Source: Thermomicrobiales bacterium (lineage in GTDB: Bacteria > Chloroflexota > Chloroflexia > Thermomicrobiales > UBA6265). Taken from it: DNA of 8,281 bases. The position numbers and the translations under genes are program-made. The stretch is from assembly GCA_030447145.1 (NCBI GenBank), contig JAUJLY010000107.1, positions 1-8,281 on the forward strand. Direction: 5' to 3'. This document shows, piece after piece, positions 6,286-8,281 of the stretch; the stretch's first letter is position 1; every line of letters begins with the position of its first letter. Below the pieces are notes generated by a model. It was not told the DNA's origin and did no database searches. It saw nothing but the letters and a program-made list of their open reading frames with translations.

Positions 6286-7187
6286 GGCCAATGGTCCTTT
6301 CGTTTGCCCGCGTCCCCATTGACCCGGTCATCGACGTCACGCCAACCGGAGATCCCCTCGTTCATTGCATCGCTCCATGTGGACCGCACCCATGCGTAGG
6401 CGGGGTCGTCGGCGGGCTGCATCGTCCGCTCTGGTTCGTCGCCGGCGAGGATGTTGAGGTAGTACCCCGTGTAACCGTGGGCGACGGCAAAGGCATGGTA
6501 TCCCTCGGGGACCAGCAGGAGATCGCCGTCCTTGATCACCCAGGCATGATCGAAGGAGCCATCGCCGTAGTAAAGCCGCTGCAGGCCGAAGCCGGCGTCC
6601 GGCTGGATCCGGTAATAGTAGATCTCCTCTAGATCCGCTTCCTCCGGCATGTTACTGACGTCATGCTTGTGCGGCGGGAAGCTCGACCAGTTGCCTGATG
6701 GTGTGAAGACTTCGACGACGAGGAGTTTATCGGCCGGAAAGTCCGGCTTGATGATATGGCTGATCTGGCGGGCAGCGTTACCGGCGCCACGGATCTCGAC
6801 ATCGATATCATCCGGCTCGATCAGCTTTGCCGGGAACGTGCGCGTCGCCCGGGATGACGTGACGGCGAGCTCGGCGCCCTCACCAGAGGTTGCCTTGAAG
6901 CTACTGCCGACTGGAAGATAGAGGGCCGTCGGCTTTCCGTCGAACATGGTGCCGGGTCGGGAGACGGTCCATTCCTCCTGGCCGTCAGTGATGACCGCCG
7001 AGCCGCGAAGAGGCACGATGCAGATTTCGTCGACTGGTGATGAGTAGTTCCAGACACCGCCCGGTGCGACCTTCTGGACGGTCAAACCGACGTATTTCCA
7101 GCCGGCGCTTTGAGGGGTCACCTCAAGCACACGACCAGTGCCCTCGGGTGACTCAGCATGAATCAGCATCTTCTCGGCGTCAGGCAT
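6282..7187 (-). CDS. iolB: 5-deoxy-glucuronate isomerase (IolB)
   Basis: IolB converts 5-deoxy-D-glucuronate, the IolD product, to 2-deoxy-5-keto-D-gluconate. The 301-residue product is a two-half cupin-type isomerase of the KduI/IolB family. The N-terminal half has GWKYVGLTVQKVAPGG (29-44). The catalytic half carries FPPHKHD (170-176), LEEIYYYRIQP (186-196) and PEGYHAF (227-233). His173, His175, a Glu at 187/188 and His231 are the expected metal ligands. The start is ATG 7187 with an AAGGAGG site 6 nt upstream. Its first 8 nt overlap the iolG end, and its stop overlaps iolD by 4 nt. The C-terminus after the conserved PAYAWVRSTW (262-271) runs about 30 residues further, with a charged tail, and appears longer than in the compact Bacillus protein. 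That comparison is from memory. Confidence 0.93.
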   Translation of the reverse strand: MPDAEKMLIHAESPEGTGRVLEVTPQSAGWKYVGLTVQKVAPGGVWNYSSPVDEICIVPLRGSAVITDGQEEWTVSRPGTMFDGKPTALYLPVGSSFKATSGEGAELAVTSSRATRTFPAKLIEPDDIDVEIRGAGNAARQISHIIKPDFPADKLLVVEVFTPSGNWSSFPPHKHDVSNMPEEADLEEIYYYRIQPDAGFGLQRLYYGDGSFDHAWVIKDGDLLLVPEGYHAFAVAHGYTGYYLNILAGDEPERTMQPADDPAYAWVRSTWSDAMNEGISGWRDVDDRVNGDAGKRKDHWP

Positions 7188-8205
7188 AGGAGACCTCCTT
7201 CAGGTCGATTGGCACTGGCTGGTTCTCCCGGAGCGAGCGCTCCGCGGCATACGCGAGCACGAGGGCTGCACGGCCGTCCTCACCGGTCACTGCAACGGGA
7301 GCGTCATCGCGTAGTGCTGTGAGGAACGCGACCAGTTCCTCGCGGTAGGCATCGCGGAAGCGTTCAAGGAAGAAGTACTGGTGGTCTTCCAGCACGCCGG
7401 ATGCCGAGAGGCGACGGACCGGCAAGGCCCGGGATTGACCGACCATGAGGGCGCCTTCTGACCCGAAGATTTCGGTACGGACATCGTAGCCGAAGCCCGA
7501 CCTGCGACTGTTTTCAATCGAGGCGAGCGCTCCTGATTGGAATCGGAGGGTCACGATGCTGGTATCAAAATCGTTCGCCTTGCGGAACTCATCACTTACC
7601 AGCGTGCTGGCGGTGGCATGTAGCTCAACCGGGTCTTCGCCCATGAGCCACCGGACACAATCGAAATTGTGAACCGTCATGTCGCGATACAGGCCGCCGG
7701 ACCGTTTGATGTAGTCCACGGGGGGAGGTTCCGGATCGCGCATCGCGTCCCGAATCATCTCGATCGAGCCCAGTTCCGCGCCTTCAATTGCCTGCTTCGC
7801 CGCTGCATAGCCTCCGTCGAAGCGTCGCTGGAATCCTACCTGGAGCCGGACGCCTGCTCGTTCGACCGCTGCGAGGGCCTGCTGCGTCGACTCGAGGTCG
7901 AGGGCGATCGGCTTCTCCGTGAAGATGTCCTTGCCATGCGAAGCGGCGAGCTCGATGTAGGGAGCATGCGTCTCCGTTGAAGAAGCGATGATGACCGCGT
8001 CGATGTCCGGATCGGCTATCACTGCCTCACTATCCGCAGTAGCTCTCGGGACGTCCAAGAAGCTAGCTGTAACCTGGGCTGCCTGGACGTTCCGGTCATC
8101 GATCACCGCGAAGTCGCACAGGTGCCGCAGTGATGTGAGGGTTCGTGCATGAACCTGTCCGATGCGCCCGCACCCTATGAGGGCAACCCGAGGGAGAGCG
8201 CTCAT
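7180..8205 (-). CDS. iolG: Inositol 2-dehydrogenase (IolG), Gfo/Idh/MocA family
   Basis: IolG oxidises myo-inositol with NAD+ to scyllo-inosose (2-keto-myo-inositol), the first step of the pathway. The 341-residue product has an N-terminal Rossmann fold with GCGRIGQVHA (11-20) and the family motif TEKPIAL (96-102), whose Lys98 is the expected catalytic/cofactor Lys. GGLYRDMTVHNFDCVRW (170-186) holds Asp175 and His179 in the D-x3-H arrangement of inositol dehydrogenases. The C-terminal beta-sheet domain follows, with FGSEGAL typical of the family. ATG 8205 is preceded by GGAG about 7 nt upstream and overlaps the upstream stop by 4 nt. It is the most upstream complete gene of the iol operon here. 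Related Gfo/Idh/MocA enzymes act on scyllo-inositol or other sugars, so the exact stereoisomer used is less sure than the family. The iolB-iolD context favours myo-inositol. Confidence 0.88.
   Translation of the reverse strand: MSALPRVALIGCGRIGQVHARTLTSLRHLCDFAVIDDRNVQAAQVTASFLDVPRATADSEAVIADPDIDAVIIASSTETHAPYIELAASHGKDIFTEKPIALDLESTQQALAAVERAGVRLQVGFQRRFDGGYAAAKQAIEGAELGSIEMIRDAMRDPEPPPVDYIKRSGGLYRDMTVHNFDCVRWLMGEDPVELHATASTLVSDEFRKANDFDTSIVTLRFQSGALASIENSRRSGFGYDVRTEIFGSEGALMVGQSRALPVRRLSASGVLEDHQYFFLERFRDAYREELVAFLTALRDDAPVAVTGEDGRAALVLAYAAERSLRENQPVPIDLKEVSYA
7194..7200 (-). promoter_or_regulatory. Strong ribosome binding site for iolB inside the end of iolG
   Basis: On the minus strand AAGGAGG ends 6 nt before the iolB ATG at 7187. 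It lies within the last codons of iolG (Lys-Glu-Val), so ribosomes finishing iolG pass over it. This fits coupled translation and fixes the iolB start. Confidence 0.8.
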
Positions 8206-8281
8206 TGACTCTCCACGGAATGCATACCAATGAGCGATTCGGCTGCTTCGGCGATGTGATGGTCGGTGAGGCCGTACTTCT
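8202..8281 (-). CDS. Unidentified upstream gene of the iol operon, C-terminal end only
   Basis: On the minus strand one frame enters from the window edge and ends at TGA (8204-8202), overlapping the iolG ATG by 4 nt. It gives 25 residues: KYGLTDHHIAEAAESLIGM and then HSVESQ. The peptide looks like an amphipathic C-terminal helix. The ATGA overlap matches the packing of the rest of the operon, which is the main reason to call it coding. I do not recognise the family. By position it could be another inositol-pathway gene such as iolE or iolC, or a sugar-isomerase-like protein, but this is a guess. Confidence 0.6.
   Translation of the reverse strand, partial: KYGLTDHHIAEAAESLIGMHSVESQ

Overview
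This is a GC-rich bacterial window holding two convergent catabolic/transport gene blocks, plus two genes cut by the window ends. The organism cannot be named from the sequence. The high GC, the Sec-independent (twin-arginine) family-5 binding protein without a lipobox, and the mix of sugar-acid and inositol genes would fit a Chloroflexota (Thermomicrobia-like) or actinobacterial-type genome. That is inference only.

Plus strand, left block. Positions 1-339 are the last 112 codons of an enolase-superfamily sugar-acid dehydratase (mannonate/galactonate dehydratase type). A gap of about 450 bp (340-787) follows. It contains no convincing gene, but it does hold a 24-bp near-perfect dyad (633-656) and a candidate promoter (687-715). 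Then come three genes of a peptide/nickel-type (Dpp/Opp-like) ABC importer: a Tat-exported substrate-binding protein (788-2428), a DppB-type permease (2498-3445, TTG start) and a DppC-type permease (3438-4340, overlapping the previous gene by 8 nt). A strong 12-bp hairpin without a U-tract lies between the binding protein and the first permease, just before that permease's ribosome binding site. No ATPase genes follow. A hairpin terminator (4354-4385) closes the operon and also serves the opposing one.

Minus strand, right block. This is a tightly packed inositol-catabolism operon, transcribed right to left: an unidentified gene (only its 25 C-terminal residues are present), iolG (inositol 2-dehydrogenase), iolB (5-deoxy-glucuronate isomerase) and iolD (trihydroxycyclohexanedione hydrolase). 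Every junction overlaps by 4 or 8 nt, which suggests translational coupling. Together the three complete genes cover the oxidation of myo-inositol, the ring opening and the following isomerisation. iolE (inosose dehydratase), which acts between IolG and IolD, and the later iolC, iolJ and iolA steps are not in the window.

The likely reading is a carbohydrate-utilisation locus: an importer of unknown substrate flanked by a sugar-acid dehydratase and by inositol breakdown genes. I see no phage, IS, CRISPR or RNA gene, and no clearly novel system. The most notable non-coding signals are the intercistronic hairpin and the upstream dyad.
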